Source: UBA3102 sp964413055 | GTDB lineage: Bacteria; Bacillota; Desulfotomaculia; Desulfotomaculales; Pelotomaculaceae | NCBI GenBank assembly: GCA_964413055.1 | Contig: CAYPRB010000005.1 | Span: forward strand, 120,773 to 184,772 | Reading direction: 5' to 3' | DNA: 64,000 bases | In this document: one piece after another, positions 8,038 to 17,028 of the stretch | How the letters are laid out: each line of letters begins with the position of its first letter | Numbering within the stretch: position 1 is the first letter of the stretch | The notes under the pieces: model-generated | Told to the model about the DNA's origin: nothing | Database searches by the model: none | Seen by the model: the letters and a program-made list of their open reading frames with translations, nothing else | Made by a program: the position numbers and the translations under genes

Positions 8038-10263
8038 GTGAGAACATTTTTAGCGCTGTTTATTGCTGTCCTGTTTTTTTGCGTGTCTTTGATGCCCGCC
8101 GGAGCCGGTGAACTGCCGGACAGCGGTTCTTTTTTCCGGGTTCTGGAGCGGCAGGCGGAGACCATCAGCGAGGGAGTGACGCTTTCGTCCTACGCGCTGA
8201 CGGTAAACGAACGTCCGGTCAGAATGTCGGTTCTGGAGATTGACCTGGACAATCCTTACGTGGAACTGCGCAGTTTGGTCGGGACGGACGGGACCCTGGC
8301 GGAAACCCGGCCGGTAAGTAAAATGGCCGAACGCACGGGTGCCGTGGCGGCGGTAAACGGGGGCTTTTTTATTAGAAACCAGGGCAAGCCGCTGGGCATG
8401 GTTGTGAAAGACGGGGAACTGGTGTCCGGACCGATCATGCGCGCAGACATGCCAGTTTTTGCGCTGGATTTACATAACCGGCCCGTGATGGACTTTTTTA
8501 AGTTCAGCGGTAGTGTCACGGCTGGAAACGGGGAGACATATCCTCTTTACGGCGTGAATAAGCTGTTTTATAACTTGGAAAACGGGAGTTTGTCCGATAC
8601 GGACCGCCTGACCCTGTATAACCAGTACTGGGGTCCGTTGAGCCGGGGCGGTAGCGATGCAGGCCTTGCCGGTGTGCTGGAAGCGGTGGTTGCTGACGAC
8701 GGTACCGTGGTTAACCGGGTTTATGAGGGAAAACCCGTGGTCATCCCCGAAGGCGGCTTTGTGTTGCGGGGACACGGTAGTGCCGTGGATTTTATCCTTG
8801 AAAACCTGGCGGTCGGCACCCGGGTGAAGGCGGATTACCGGACCACACCGGATTTTGAAAAAATAAAACTGTCTACCGGCAGCAACAGCTTTCTGGTGCA
8901 AGAAGGGCGCGTGGCCGCATTCCAGGAAGTGCTCCGGGGCCAAAATGCGCGCACGGCAGTGGCCGCGGCCGAAAACGGGCGGGTGCTGTATCTGGTGGCA
9001 GTGGCCGTAAATGAGGAAAGCACCGGGGTGGAACAGGAAGAACTGGCGGAACTGCTGGTGGCCATGGGGGTTGAGGAGGCGTTGAACCTGGACGGTGGCG
9101 GTTCCACCACCATGGTGGCGCGATATCTTGGTGACACGGAGCTTTCGGCGGTGGTCCAGCCCCAGGGCGGGTGGCAGCGGCCGGTTCCCGACAGCCTGGG
9201 AATTTTCAACACCGCGCCGTCCGGAAGACCGGCCGGGTTGATTGTCAGCGGTCCGGACACCCTGCTGCCCGGCACCACCGCTGAATATACGGTCAAAGGG
9301 TACGACACCCATTTTTACCCCTGGCAGCCGGGAACCTTCGACCTGCGTGTCGCCAGGGGGGACGGGACGGCCAGCGGCGGTGTGTTTACGGCCGGCAGCG
9401 GCGGTGAGGTGGTGCTTGAATTTACGTCCGGCGGAGTACGGGAACAGAAAAAGGTTTACGTGGTGGAGGATGCCGCCATGAAGTCGCTGCGGGTAACGCC
9501 GTCTTTGATTGTCGCCGACTGCGGCCAGACGGTACCGCTGGCATTTACGCTGGAGACTTTTGACGGGCGGGAATTCCCGTTGGAGGAGCAATATATTGAG
9601 GTGCGTGCGTCGCAAACGGTTCCGGGAGCAGTGTACGGAGACAAGTTTGTTGCCGGGCAGGTGAGAGGTTCCGGTACGCTGGAAGTGATTTACCGCGACC
9701 TGGCGGCGCAGGTGCCCGTAATGGTGGGCAGCCTGTTCAGCGATACGGAAGACAACTGGGCCGGCGACCAGATCGAGGAAATGGCCCGGGCGGGGATTAT
9801 CAAAGGGTTTACCGACGGAACTTACCGTCCCGCCGAGCCGGTCACCCGCGCCCAGCTCGTTACTATGCTGGACCGGCTGCTGCAGTGGAGCCCCGGTTCC
9901 GGGCAGGAAGAGCCTTGCTTTGAGGACCAAATCCCCGCCTGGGCGGAAGATGCCGTGGCCGCGGCCGTGGCCCGCGGCGTGGTCCGGGGCTATCCGGACG
10001 GGAAGTTTCGTCCGGACCGCCCGGTTACCCGGGCCGAGGTAGCGGTGATCCTGGAGCAGGCCGTGGAATTGACTTTCAGCAGCGTGGCGGACTTGGATTT
10101 CACGGATGCCGGAGATATTCCGGAGTGGGCCCGGGAGGCCGTGGAACGGGTGGTTTCCGCCGGCGTGCTCCGGGGTTATGAGGACGGGCTGCTGCGTCCC
10201 GAAGCCCATGTCACCAGGGCGGAAACGGCGGTGTTATTTGCGCGTCTGAACGGGTTAAACTAG
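8038..10263 (+). CDS. Secreted phosphodiester glycosidase (NAGPA domain) with three SLH repeats
   Basis: A 741-residue protein from GTG 8038, with AAGGAG upstream. Residues 1-24 are a signal peptide ending MPAGAG. Residues about 85-390 match the phosphodiester glycosidase domain, with AVNGGFFIRNQGKPLGMVV and ALNLDGGGSTTMVAR. Residues about 395-560 look like Ig-type beta domains (SGPDTLLPGTTAEYTVKG). Three SLH repeats follow at about 567, 627 and 687, each with a TRAQ or TRAE motif that binds pyruvylated wall polysaccharide. The family cleaves N-acetylglucosamine-phosphodiester bonds, so it may trim or remodel the phosphodiester-linked surface polymer to which it is itself anchored. CsaB upstream supplies the likely anchor. 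Confidence 0.9.
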   Translation: MRTFLALFIAVLFFCVSLMPAGAGELPDSGSFFRVLERQAETISEGVTLSSYALTVNERPVRMSVLEIDLDNPYVELRSLVGTDGTLAETRPVSKMAERTGAVAAVNGGFFIRNQGKPLGMVVKDGELVSGPIMRADMPVFALDLHNRPVMDFFKFSGSVTAGNGETYPLYGVNKLFYNLENGSLSDTDRLTLYNQYWGPLSRGGSDAGLAGVLEAVVADDGTVVNRVYEGKPVVIPEGGFVLRGHGSAVDFILENLAVGTRVKADYRTTPDFEKIKLSTGSNSFLVQEGRVAAFQEVLRGQNARTAVAAAENGRVLYLVAVAVNEESTGVEQEELAELLVAMGVEEALNLDGGGSTTMVARYLGDTELSAVVQPQGGWQRPVPDSLGIFNTAPSGRPAGLIVSGPDTLLPGTTAEYTVKGYDTHFYPWQPGTFDLRVARGDGTASGGVFTAGSGGEVVLEFTSGGVREQKKVYVVEDAAMKSLRVTPSLIVADCGQTVPLAFTLETFDGREFPLEEQYIEVRASQTVPGAVYGDKFVAGQVRGSGTLEVIYRDLAAQVPVMVGSLFSDTEDNWAGDQIEEMARAGIIKGFTDGTYRPAEPVTRAQLVTMLDRLLQWSPGSGQEEPCFEDQIPAWAEDAVAAAVARGVVRGYPDGKFRPDRPVTRAEVAVILEQAVELTFSSVADLDFTDAGDIPEWAREAVERVVSAGVLRGYEDGLLRPEAHVTRAETAVLFARLNGLN

Positions 10264-10281
10264 GTAGGGGTGGAAGGTTAA

Positions 10282-11412
10282 TTGGCGCCTGTAACGGTTT
10301 TAATGACATTGATGGGCCTTGAAATCGGCGGTGCGGAGACGCATGCCGTGGTTTTGGCACGTCATTTGAAAGAAATGGGCTACCGGGTAGTGCTGGTATC
10401 CGGCGGGGGAGTTTATGAAGAAACCATCGCCCGGTACGGGATCAGGCACTACCGGGTGGTTTTGGATAAAAAAGGGCCGCTGGATATTTACCGTGCGGTG
10501 GCGGCCCTGCGGTCGATCATTGCTGCGGAAGGCGTGACGCTGCTTCACGCCCACGCCCGGATTCCGGCTTTTGTTTCCGACCTGGCCGCAAAGCTGGAGG
10601 GGATCAATTTTATTACCACGGCGCACGCCATGTTTTCCACTGAATGGCAATTCAGGTATTTGTCCCGGTGGGGAGAAAAGACTATCGCCATTAGTCCCGA
10701 TATCAAAGAACATTTGATTAAAGAATTCGGGGTGGCCGAAGAAAATATTTTTTTGATTCCTAACGGAATTGATACGGACACTTTTAATCCCGGCCTGGCC
10801 GGTGACCTGGAAGCGGAGCTGGCGCTGGAACAAAACGGGGCGCAAAGCCTGGTTATTTACGTGAGCAGGCTGGACGAAACGCTGGCGGGGGTGGCACAAA
10901 ACCTCATGGAGGCCTGTGCCCGGGTTTACGGTGATTTTCCGTCCGTGCGCCTGCTGATTGTGGGCGGCGGGGAAGGTGCGGGCGCGGTGGCGGCCGGGGC
11001 GGCGGAGGTGAACGCCCGGACCGGGGTGGAACTGGTCCGGCTGCTGGGGGCGCGGACCGACGTCAACCGGCTCATGGCGGGCGGTGACCTGGTGGTGGGA
11101 GTAAGCCGGGTGGCGCTGGAAGCCATGTCCTGCGCCAGAAATGTGATTCTGGCCGGGGGAGAAGGTTACGGGGGGTTGATTGGCGCGCAAGATTTAAAAA
11201 TGCATGCAAGCGACAATTTTACCGGCCGCCGGTTTAAAGCAGCGGCTACCGTTGCCAATCTGGAACGTTCCCTCAAAGAATTTTTGCTTTTACCTCCGGA
11301 ACGTAAAGAACACCTGGGAAAAATATTGCGGCAATATATTGTGGAGAATTACGGCAGTATGAAAATGGCCCGGGAAACGGCAGAAGTATACGCAAAGGTG
11401 TTGAACGGGTGA
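10282..11412 (+). CDS. Glycosyltransferase, GT4 family, DUF1972/GT-B type
   Basis: A 376-residue enzyme starting at TTG 10282 with GGAAGG just before. The N-terminus LMGLEIGGAETHAVVLARHL is the glycine-rich acceptor-side loop of GT4 enzymes. IAISPDIKEHLIKEFG and IFLIPNGIDTDTFNP mark the domain linker, and RLLIVGGGEG the donor half. The usual EGxxLxxxEAMAxG donor motif is weak here (VVGVSRVALEAMSCARNVIL), so the donor site is divergent but the Glu is kept. It lies 18 bases after the SLH protein and 7 before the next glycosyltransferase, so all three are probably one operon. Confidence 0.85.
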   Translation: MAPVTVLMTLMGLEIGGAETHAVVLARHLKEMGYRVVLVSGGGVYEETIARYGIRHYRVVLDKKGPLDIYRAVAALRSIIAAEGVTLLHAHARIPAFVSDLAAKLEGINFITTAHAMFSTEWQFRYLSRWGEKTIAISPDIKEHLIKEFGVAEENIFLIPNGIDTDTFNPGLAGDLEAELALEQNGAQSLVIYVSRLDETLAGVAQNLMEACARVYGDFPSVRLLIVGGGEGAGAVAAGAAEVNARTGVELVRLLGARTDVNRLMAGGDLVVGVSRVALEAMSCARNVILAGGEGYGGLIGAQDLKMHASDNFTGRRFKAAATVANLERSLKEFLLLPPERKEHLGKILRQYIVENYGSMKMARETAEVYAKVLNG

Positions 11413-11419
11413 GAAGCCG

Positions 11420-12544
11420 ATGTTGAAGGTGCTGCATATCATCAGCGATACCAACCTGGGCGGGGCCGGCCAGCATGTATTAACTTTTCTGGAGCATTAC
11501 GACCGCTCCCGGCTGGCGGTGCGGGTGCTTTGCCCGCCGGGTGCCCTGCTGGTGAAGCATTGTGCCGCTGCCGGGGTTGAAGTTGACACCAGCCCTTTTT
11601 TCGCCGGGGACAGTTCTTTTGGGTGGCGCGGGCTGGCCGGACTGGTGCGCGAGGTGGGCGGTTTGATTAAGCAGCACGGGATCGATGTGGTCCATACCCA
11701 CGCGACCTTTTCCGGGCGCCTGGCGGCCAGGCTTGCCGGGGTTCCCGGGGTGGTTTACACCAAGCACCGGATGGACTGGGCGGCGCCCGGCGGGGAACTC
11801 AAAAGCCGGGCCGCGGCGTTTTTGAACCGCGCGACCTGCCACCGGGTGATTGCGGTCAGCCGGGCGGTGCGGGAGAGCCTGGTCCGTGAGGGGATGCCGG
11901 AAGAGAAGATCGCCTTGATTTATAACGGCATTGACGTGGAAAAATTTAGAGAGCGTGCCGGCCGCGAATTGTCGCCGCCCCTCCCGGAAGTCCGGGGGAA
12001 GCGGGTGGTGGGCATGGTGGCCCGCCTGGAGCCGGAAAAGGGACACCGGCATTTCCTGGACGCCGCCGCCCTGGTCTTGGAGCGGCGCGGCGATGCCGTT
12101 TTTGTGGTCGCGGGTACGGGTTCCCTGGCCGGTGCGCTGGAAAAGAAAGCGCACCGGCTCGGGATCAGCGACCGGGTGTTTTTTACCGGTTTCCGGGAGG
12201 ATATTCCCCAACTGATCGCCGCGCTGGATGTCATGGTGCACCCGTCGCTTACGGAGGCCTTCGGCATCAGCCTGGTGGAAGGCATGTGCCTGGGCCGGCC
12301 GTGCGTGGCCAGTGCCGTGGGCGGGCTGGCGGAAATAGCCGGGACGGACGGGTACGCCGCGCTGCTGGTGCCGCCGGGGGATGCGGCGGCGCTTGCCGGC
12401 AGGATTATCTTTTTGCTGGAAAACCCGGATGCGGCCCGGGCCATGGGCAGGCGTGCCGCGGAAATGGTGCGGCAAAAATTTGATGCCGGGACCATGACCG
12501 AAAAAATTACCGGTTTGTATTATCAAATCGTTGACCGGGCCTGA
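11420..12544 (+). CDS. Glycosyltransferase, GT4 family
   Basis: A 374-residue GT-B enzyme starting at ATG 11420. The N-terminal motif SDTNLGGAGQHVLTFLEHY is typical, followed by VVHTHATFSGRLAARLAGVP. The donor half carries VVGMVARLEPEKGHRHFLDA, VFFTGFREDIPQLIAALDV and the complete HPSLTEAFGISLVEGMCLGR motif with both glutamates. It follows the previous glycosyltransferase by 7 bases. The likely role is adding sugar to a lipid-linked surface glycan on the cytosolic face. The acceptor and linkage are unknown. Confidence 0.88.
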   Translation: MLKVLHIISDTNLGGAGQHVLTFLEHYDRSRLAVRVLCPPGALLVKHCAAAGVEVDTSPFFAGDSSFGWRGLAGLVREVGGLIKQHGIDVVHTHATFSGRLAARLAGVPGVVYTKHRMDWAAPGGELKSRAAAFLNRATCHRVIAVSRAVRESLVREGMPEEKIALIYNGIDVEKFRERAGRELSPPLPEVRGKRVVGMVARLEPEKGHRHFLDAAALVLERRGDAVFVVAGTGSLAGALEKKAHRLGISDRVFFTGFREDIPQLIAALDVMVHPSLTEAFGISLVEGMCLGRPCVASAVGGLAEIAGTDGYAALLVPPGDAAALAGRIIFLLENPDAARAMGRRAAEMVRQKFDAGTMTEKITGLYYQIVDRA

Positions 12545-12608
12545 ATGCTGACAGGCTTATTTTTAAAGCCGGAGGCATAATCATTAAGTGTAAGGAGAGG
12601 GTGTTAAA

Positions 12609-13034
12609 GTGCTTGATATTACCAAAATTCAGGAAATATTACCGCACCGTTACCCGTTTTTACTGGTGGACCGGATCGAATCCGTGGAAAACGGCCGTAA
12701 GGCCGTGGGGTTCAAAAATGTCAGCGCCAACGAACCGTTTTTCCAGGGGCATTTCCCCGGCCACCCGGTAATGCCGGCGGTGCTGGTGATCGAGGCCATG
12801 GCCCAGGTAGGCGCGGTAGCCGTGCTGCAAATGCCGAAATATGCCGGTAAAATTGCTCTTTTCGCCGGTATTGACCGGGCCCGCTTCCGGCGGCAGGTGG
12901 TGCCGGGCGACCAGCTCCGGATCGAGATCGAAGTCCTGAAATTGCGCGGAGCCGTGGGCAAATGTCGCGCAACGGCGCACGTGGGAGCAGAACGGGCCGC
13001 CGAAGCCGAACTCCTCTTCGCCATCAACAAATAA
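12609..13034 (+). CDS. fabZ: 3-hydroxyacyl-ACP dehydratase FabZ
   Basis: A 141-residue protein of normal FabZ length, starting at GTG 12609 after AAGGAGAGGG. The hot-dog core shows IQEILPHRYPFLLVDRI and the active-site block GHFPGHPVMPAVLVIEAMAQ with the catalytic His and Glu. It dehydrates 3-hydroxyacyl-ACP in fatty acid elongation. It is the last gene of the surface-polysaccharide run; the link may be supply of acyl chains or simply co-transcription. Confidence 0.95.
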   Translation: MLDITKIQEILPHRYPFLLVDRIESVENGRKAVGFKNVSANEPFFQGHFPGHPVMPAVLVIEAMAQVGAVAVLQMPKYAGKIALFAGIDRARFRRQVVPGDQLRIEIEVLKLRGAVGKCRATAHVGAERAAEAELLFAINK

Positions 13035-13327
13035 CCCTTCCTCCCCAAAAGCCCCAAAAAGGAACCGGTCCCTCTGCGAAGAAGAAAATTCTGTAAACAA
13101 AACCAGGAGTGTTCTTTTCTTTTGGCCGCTGGAAATTAGGGGGCTGACTTTTCCTCGCATAACTGATAATATAGCAGTATGAGTTAATAGTTGTTAACTA
13201 ACTATTAAAGGGGTATTTTTGGAATGGATTTACATAGAAAAGAATAAAAACAGGAGAACCTTTCTATGCATTTTGCAGTCTAATATTATGGAGGAGCGTA
13301 TGTTAAATTTTAAAAGGGGAGGATTAG
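13035..13327. other. Intergenic region with two dyads upstream of the secreted protein
   Basis: TTAATAGTT at 13184-13192 and AACTATTAA at 13200-13208 form a 9-bp dyad next to an AT-rich TGATAATAT element. CATAGAAA (13233-13240) and TTTCTATG (13261-13268) form a second dyad. They could be operator and leader hairpin of the gene at 13328. AAGGGGAGGA just before 13328 is its ribosome site. Confidence 0.5.
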
Positions 13328-14584
13328 ATGAAAATTGTTGGCCAGAAGATTTTTAAGTTATTGCTAATCGGTTTACTAATGACAGTCGTACTGGTACCGG
13401 CCGCTGTTGCTGCCGCTGCCAATCAGCAGGTCAGTTTGGTGTTTAACAGTCAGGAATACGAGGCGGATATGTATATAGAAAATGATTTGAGCTACATATC
13501 TACAGCGTCCCTGACCAAAATCCCGGGTCTGGCTTTTGAAGAAGAAGGCTATGTGCCTTTGCGCAGCTTCTTTGAAAGCAGGGAAGGTAACGTCCGCTGG
13601 GATAACACGGACAGAAAGGTAATCGTTTCGTGGCGTGAAAAAAATGATGATTGGACTGCGGATGAGCTGGCAGTTGAATCCAACAGGTTATTGCAAGAGG
13701 AAAACACTTATAAAATGAAAGGCAGCGCAACCATCGAAATGAATGTTACCGGACCGGATGCAGACGGGATTCCGGAAATACCTGAAATGCCTGTTATCAT
13801 GGAGGGAGTATTTCAACAAGAACCGCTGTCCATGTATGTTAAGCAAACGATGGCTCTGCCGCTGGAACTTTCCGGTGAGGATCTGGACTTGACGGAAGAG
13901 GAAGCGGCTTTATTACCTGACGGAGAAATGGTCACTGAAATGCTATGGACGGAAAACAACATTTATCAGAAAACTCCCCTGTCCGACCAGTGGATAGTCC
14001 AGGATCTGTTCGACGCGGATATGATGGAGAACCTGACCGGAATGCTGCAGACCACACCCCAGCAATCCCTGGATATGATGCGTGAGTTTGGGATTATCTA
14101 TATTTTTGGGGATGATCTTGAAATTGACGGGCAAGAGTACTATACAATAAGCAATTATATTGACAGCGCTACGTGCCAAAAAGCATTATCGGAGTTTTTG
14201 GGTGATTTTGATATGGGTAGCTTGATGGCCGGTCTTGAGGGGGCGACTGAGGGGGCGACCGTTCAGGATGAAGAAGAAATAGCCGAATTTAAGCAGGTGC
14301 TCGAACAGCTTTTGACAGCGATGGAGATGGATTATTATGTGGATACTTATGTAAACAAAGAAACATTGTTAACAGACCGCATGAAATTTAATATGGAGAT
14401 AAAGTTTGAACTTGATGAAACCATGAGCCCTGAGGGAGCGGTTAGCTTTGAAATGGCAATGTTTGGGGATTTTGAGCTTGATGATATTGGCGAAGAGATC
14501 CAGCTGCCCGATGTGAGCGGTGCTATCACTCAGCAAGAGTTTATGGAACAGATGATGGATACAATGGAAATTCCGGAAGAATAA
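13328..14584 (+). CDS. Secreted protein with copper-amine-oxidase-like N-terminal domain and DUF6612-like body
   Basis: A 418-residue protein starting at ATG 13328 behind GGGGAGGA. Residues 1-35 are a signal peptide (LIGLLMTVVLVPAAVAAAA). Residues about 38-100 resemble the stalk domain found in many Firmicute surface proteins, ending YVPLRSFFESREGNVRWDNT and KVIVSW. The rest is a lipoprotein-like beta domain rich in Met, Glu and Asp with repeated phrases on toxicity-of-surface type (YKMKGSATIEMNV, MKFNMEIKF), resembling DUF6612. Base composition is clearly more AT-rich than its neighbours, which suggests independent acquisition. Function unknown. Confidence 0.75.
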   Translation: MKIVGQKIFKLLLIGLLMTVVLVPAAVAAAANQQVSLVFNSQEYEADMYIENDLSYISTASLTKIPGLAFEEEGYVPLRSFFESREGNVRWDNTDRKVIVSWREKNDDWTADELAVESNRLLQEENTYKMKGSATIEMNVTGPDADGIPEIPEMPVIMEGVFQQEPLSMYVKQTMALPLELSGEDLDLTEEEAALLPDGEMVTEMLWTENNIYQKTPLSDQWIVQDLFDADMMENLTGMLQTTPQQSLDMMREFGIIYIFGDDLEIDGQEYYTISNYIDSATCQKALSEFLGDFDMGSLMAGLEGATEGATVQDEEEIAEFKQVLEQLLTAMEMDYYVDTYVNKETLLTDRMKFNMEIKFELDETMSPEGAVSFEMAMFGDFELDDIGEEIQLPDVSGAITQQEFMEQMMDTMEIPEE

Positions 14585-14606
14585 AAAGACTTTAAAAAAG
14601 CTGCGT

Positions 14607-14645
14607 ACAAGCAAGCCCCGTTTGCACATGCCGGGACTTGCTTGT
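14607..14645. terminator. Hairpin after the secreted protein
   Basis: ACAAGCAAGCCCCG pairs with CGGGACTTGCTTGT with one mismatch, 22 bases after the stop codon at 14584. No run of T follows on the + strand, so it is only a probable terminator. Confidence 0.5.
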
Positions 14646-14874
14646 TGCATTAATTAAAATAAAGGTTGCCACTAATTATTTTTTTTATAGCAGAAGACTT
14701 GGGCGGCGGGGATTTGTATAATGTGGAGTATTATTAATATAAACCGCGATATTTGTTGATTAGCCGGTTTATTAGCGAATAGAAGGCGGTTTTTGGTTAT
14801 TGTCACCGCAGGTGGGATTAAGATAGAATATCCTTTAATACCGTGCAATGACATGCCCTTTTGGAGGGATACAC

Positions 14875-15969
14875 ATGCAGATACCGGTAACGGCGATAAT
14901 TCTGGCCCTGGTGGCGGCTTTGCTGGTTACGCCGCTGGTCGGAAAGTGGGCTTTTAAGTGCGGCGCGCTGGACCGTCCGGGCCAGAGGAAGATACATAAC
15001 CGGGTTATGCCCAGGATGGGCGGCGTGGCTATTTACATCAGTTTTGTGGTGGCGGTTTTGCTGACCAGGGAAATCACCCTGCCGGTGGCCGGTTTCCTGG
15101 CGGGCGGTTTTTTGATCGTGCTGCTCGGTATTATCGACGATACCAGGGGTGTTTCGCCGTGGGTAAAACTGGCCGGTCAGGTGGTGGCGGCAGGTGCCGT
15201 GATTCCGTTTGGTATCAAGGTGCAGTTTTTGACCAACCCGTTTTCCCACGATTTGTTGGCGTTGGGTGTGTTGAGCATTCCCGTAACGGTGATTTGGATG
15301 GTCGCGGTGATTAATGCGGTCAATCTTGTGGACGGGTTGGACGGGCTGGCCGGAGGCACTTCGTGTATTGCCGTCCTGACCCTGGCGGCGGTGATTTGGA
15401 TCGAGATTTTACTGAACGGCGGCGCAACGCAGGGACAGTGGGATGCTATTACCCTGGCCCTGGTTCTGGCAGCGGCAATACTGGGTTTTCTGCGGTATAA
15501 CTTTCATCCGGCGAAGATATTTCTCGGCGACTCCGGGTCCATGTACCTGGGTTATAGCGTGGCCGTGCTGGCGGTTATGGGTCTGGCCAAGAGCGCTACT
15601 TTTATTTCCGTAATTATACCGGTGGTGATTTTGGGGATACCGTTCCTGGATACCACCCTGGCCATAATAAGGCGTTATTGCGGAAACCGGCCGATATTTC
15701 AGGCGGATCAGGGGCACCTGCACCACCGGCTTATAGCTATGGGCTTCAGTCACCGCCGGGCGGTGCTCTGTCTTTACGGCGTGAATATCGTCCTGGCGCT
15801 GAGTGCCGTGGTAATGACCTTGATTACGCCGAAGCAGGCGGTGGTTTTTTTGGTGCTTTTGTCCACGGGCGTGCTGGTTTTGGTCAACAAAACCGGGATT
15901 GTCAGTGCCGGCGGCAGTGGCCATACCGGGTATCTGGCCCGATCGGAAAAGCAGCAGCGGTCTTCTTAG
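14875..15969 (+). CDS. Undecaprenyl-phosphate sugar-1-phosphate transferase (TagO/WecA family)
   Basis: A 364-residue polytopic protein. ATG 14875 is chosen because TTGGAGGG sits 7 bases before; an upstream ATG would add 9 residues without a site. Family motifs are KIHNRVMPRMGGVAIY, LLGIIDDTRGVSPW with the catalytic Asp pair, AVNLVDGLDGLAGG, KIFLGDSGSMYLGY and the His-rich loop QGHLHHRLIAMGFSHR. It transfers sugar-1-phosphate, usually GlcNAc-1-phosphate, from UDP to undecaprenyl phosphate and so starts teichoic-acid-like or secondary wall polymers. With galU following, it forms a precursor module for the surface cluster upstream. Confidence 0.92.
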   Translation: MQIPVTAIILALVAALLVTPLVGKWAFKCGALDRPGQRKIHNRVMPRMGGVAIYISFVVAVLLTREITLPVAGFLAGGFLIVLLGIIDDTRGVSPWVKLAGQVVAAGAVIPFGIKVQFLTNPFSHDLLALGVLSIPVTVIWMVAVINAVNLVDGLDGLAGGTSCIAVLTLAAVIWIEILLNGGATQGQWDAITLALVLAAAILGFLRYNFHPAKIFLGDSGSMYLGYSVAVLAVMGLAKSATFISVIIPVVILGIPFLDTTLAIIRRYCGNRPIFQADQGHLHHRLIAMGFSHRRAVLCLYGVNIVLALSAVVMTLITPKQAVVFLVLLSTGVLVLVNKTGIVSAGGSGHTGYLARSEKQQRSS

Positions 15970-16090
15970 CGGGACCGTTTTTTAATTGGTTGATTAATTA
16001 TTTTTTGATGTATTTCCGGTTTACATGTCTGTAATATAATGTTTTAATTTGTATGTAGTTTCTAAACCGGGGAAGGGTGGAGGTTTTTAA

Positions 16091-16984
16091 ATGAAAAAAG
16101 TCAGAAAAGCCATCATTCCCGCGGCTGGCCTGGGGGTGCGCTTTTTGCCCGCCACCAAGGCACAGCCCAAGGAAATGCTGCCGCTGGTAGATAAGCCGAC
16201 CATTCAATATATAGTGGAAGAAGCGATTGCGTCGGGAATCGAAGAAATACTGATTATCACCGGCCGGAATAAGCGGGCCATTGAGGATCATTTCGACCGT
16301 TCCATTGATTTGGAGCTGCAGTTGACGAAGAAGGGTAAAACTGCCCAGCTGGAACTGGTGCAGGAGATCGGGCGGCTTACCGACCTTTATTACATCAGGC
16401 AGAAGGAACCGCTGGGCCTGGGGCACGCCATTTACTGCGCCCGGCGGTTTATCGGCGAAGAACCTTTTGCCGTGCTGCTCGGGGACGACATCGTGCGGGC
16501 GGAGGTGCCCTGCTTAAAGCAGTTAATGGATTTATACGTGGAGGTGCAGTCATCGATTGTTGCCGTAATGGAAGTGCCCCGGGAGGATACCAATAAATAC
16601 GGTATTCTGGACGCGGACCGGGAGCGGAACGGCATTTACCGGATCAGCGACCTGGTTGAAAAGCCGCCCGTGGAGGAGGCTCCGTCCCGGCTGGCGGTGA
16701 TGGGCCGCTATATCATTGACCCCCGGGTATTTTCGATCCTGGCGGAGACCAGGCCGGGTGCCGGGGGTGAAATTCAGCTTACCGACGCGCTGAAGGTGCT
16801 GTGCCGCGAGCAGTCCATGTACGGGCTGGCTTTTGCAGGCCGGCGTTACGATGTGGGCGACCGGCTGGGTTATCTCCGGGCCACGGTGGAATTTGCTTTG
16901 GAACGGCCGGATCTGGCGGAGGGATTCCGGGAATACCTGCGGTCCGTCTGTAAGAACCGGGATATAGGGGGGACGGACGGTTGA
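16091..16984 (+). CDS. galU: UTP-glucose-1-phosphate uridylyltransferase
   Basis: A 297-residue protein, normal for bacterial GalU. The nucleotidyltransferase signature PAAGLGVRFLPATKAQPKEM is near the N-terminus, followed by LVDKPTIQYIVEEAIASG and the metal/nucleotide site VLLGDDIV. GRRYDVGDRLGYLRATVEFA near the end holds the conserved Lys/Asp region. It makes UDP-glucose for cell-surface glycans. The ATG is preceded by GGAAGGGTGGAGG. A strong terminator follows its stop codon. Confidence 0.96.
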   Translation: MKKVRKAIIPAAGLGVRFLPATKAQPKEMLPLVDKPTIQYIVEEAIASGIEEILIITGRNKRAIEDHFDRSIDLELQLTKKGKTAQLELVQEIGRLTDLYYIRQKEPLGLGHAIYCARRFIGEEPFAVLLGDDIVRAEVPCLKQLMDLYVEVQSSIVAVMEVPREDTNKYGILDADRERNGIYRISDLVEKPPVEEAPSRLAVMGRYIIDPRVFSILAETRPGAGGEIQLTDALKVLCREQSMYGLAFAGRRYDVGDRLGYLRATVEFALERPDLAEGFREYLRSVCKNRDIGGTDG

Positions 16985-16990
16985 AGCTAG

Positions 16991-17028
16991 AATAAACCCC
17001 GCGGGGCTTTCCCGCGGGGTTTATTTTG
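16991..17028. terminator. Bidirectional intrinsic terminator between galU and the small minus-strand ORF
   Basis: AATAAACCCCGCGGG and CCCGCGGGGTTTATT are perfect 15-base arms around GCTTT, followed by T-rich sequence. In the other direction the arm also ends in AATAAA and TTTATTC, so it can serve the convergent ORF at 17021-17152, whose stop codon lies within the stem. Confidence 0.9.

Noticed and set aside
8470..10209. Long minus-strand open frame of about 579 codons
   Set aside because: It is the antisense shadow of the SLH-glycosidase gene, lacks a ribosome site and its sequence is low-information His/Arg/Pro/Gly-rich as expected of GC-rich reverse frames.
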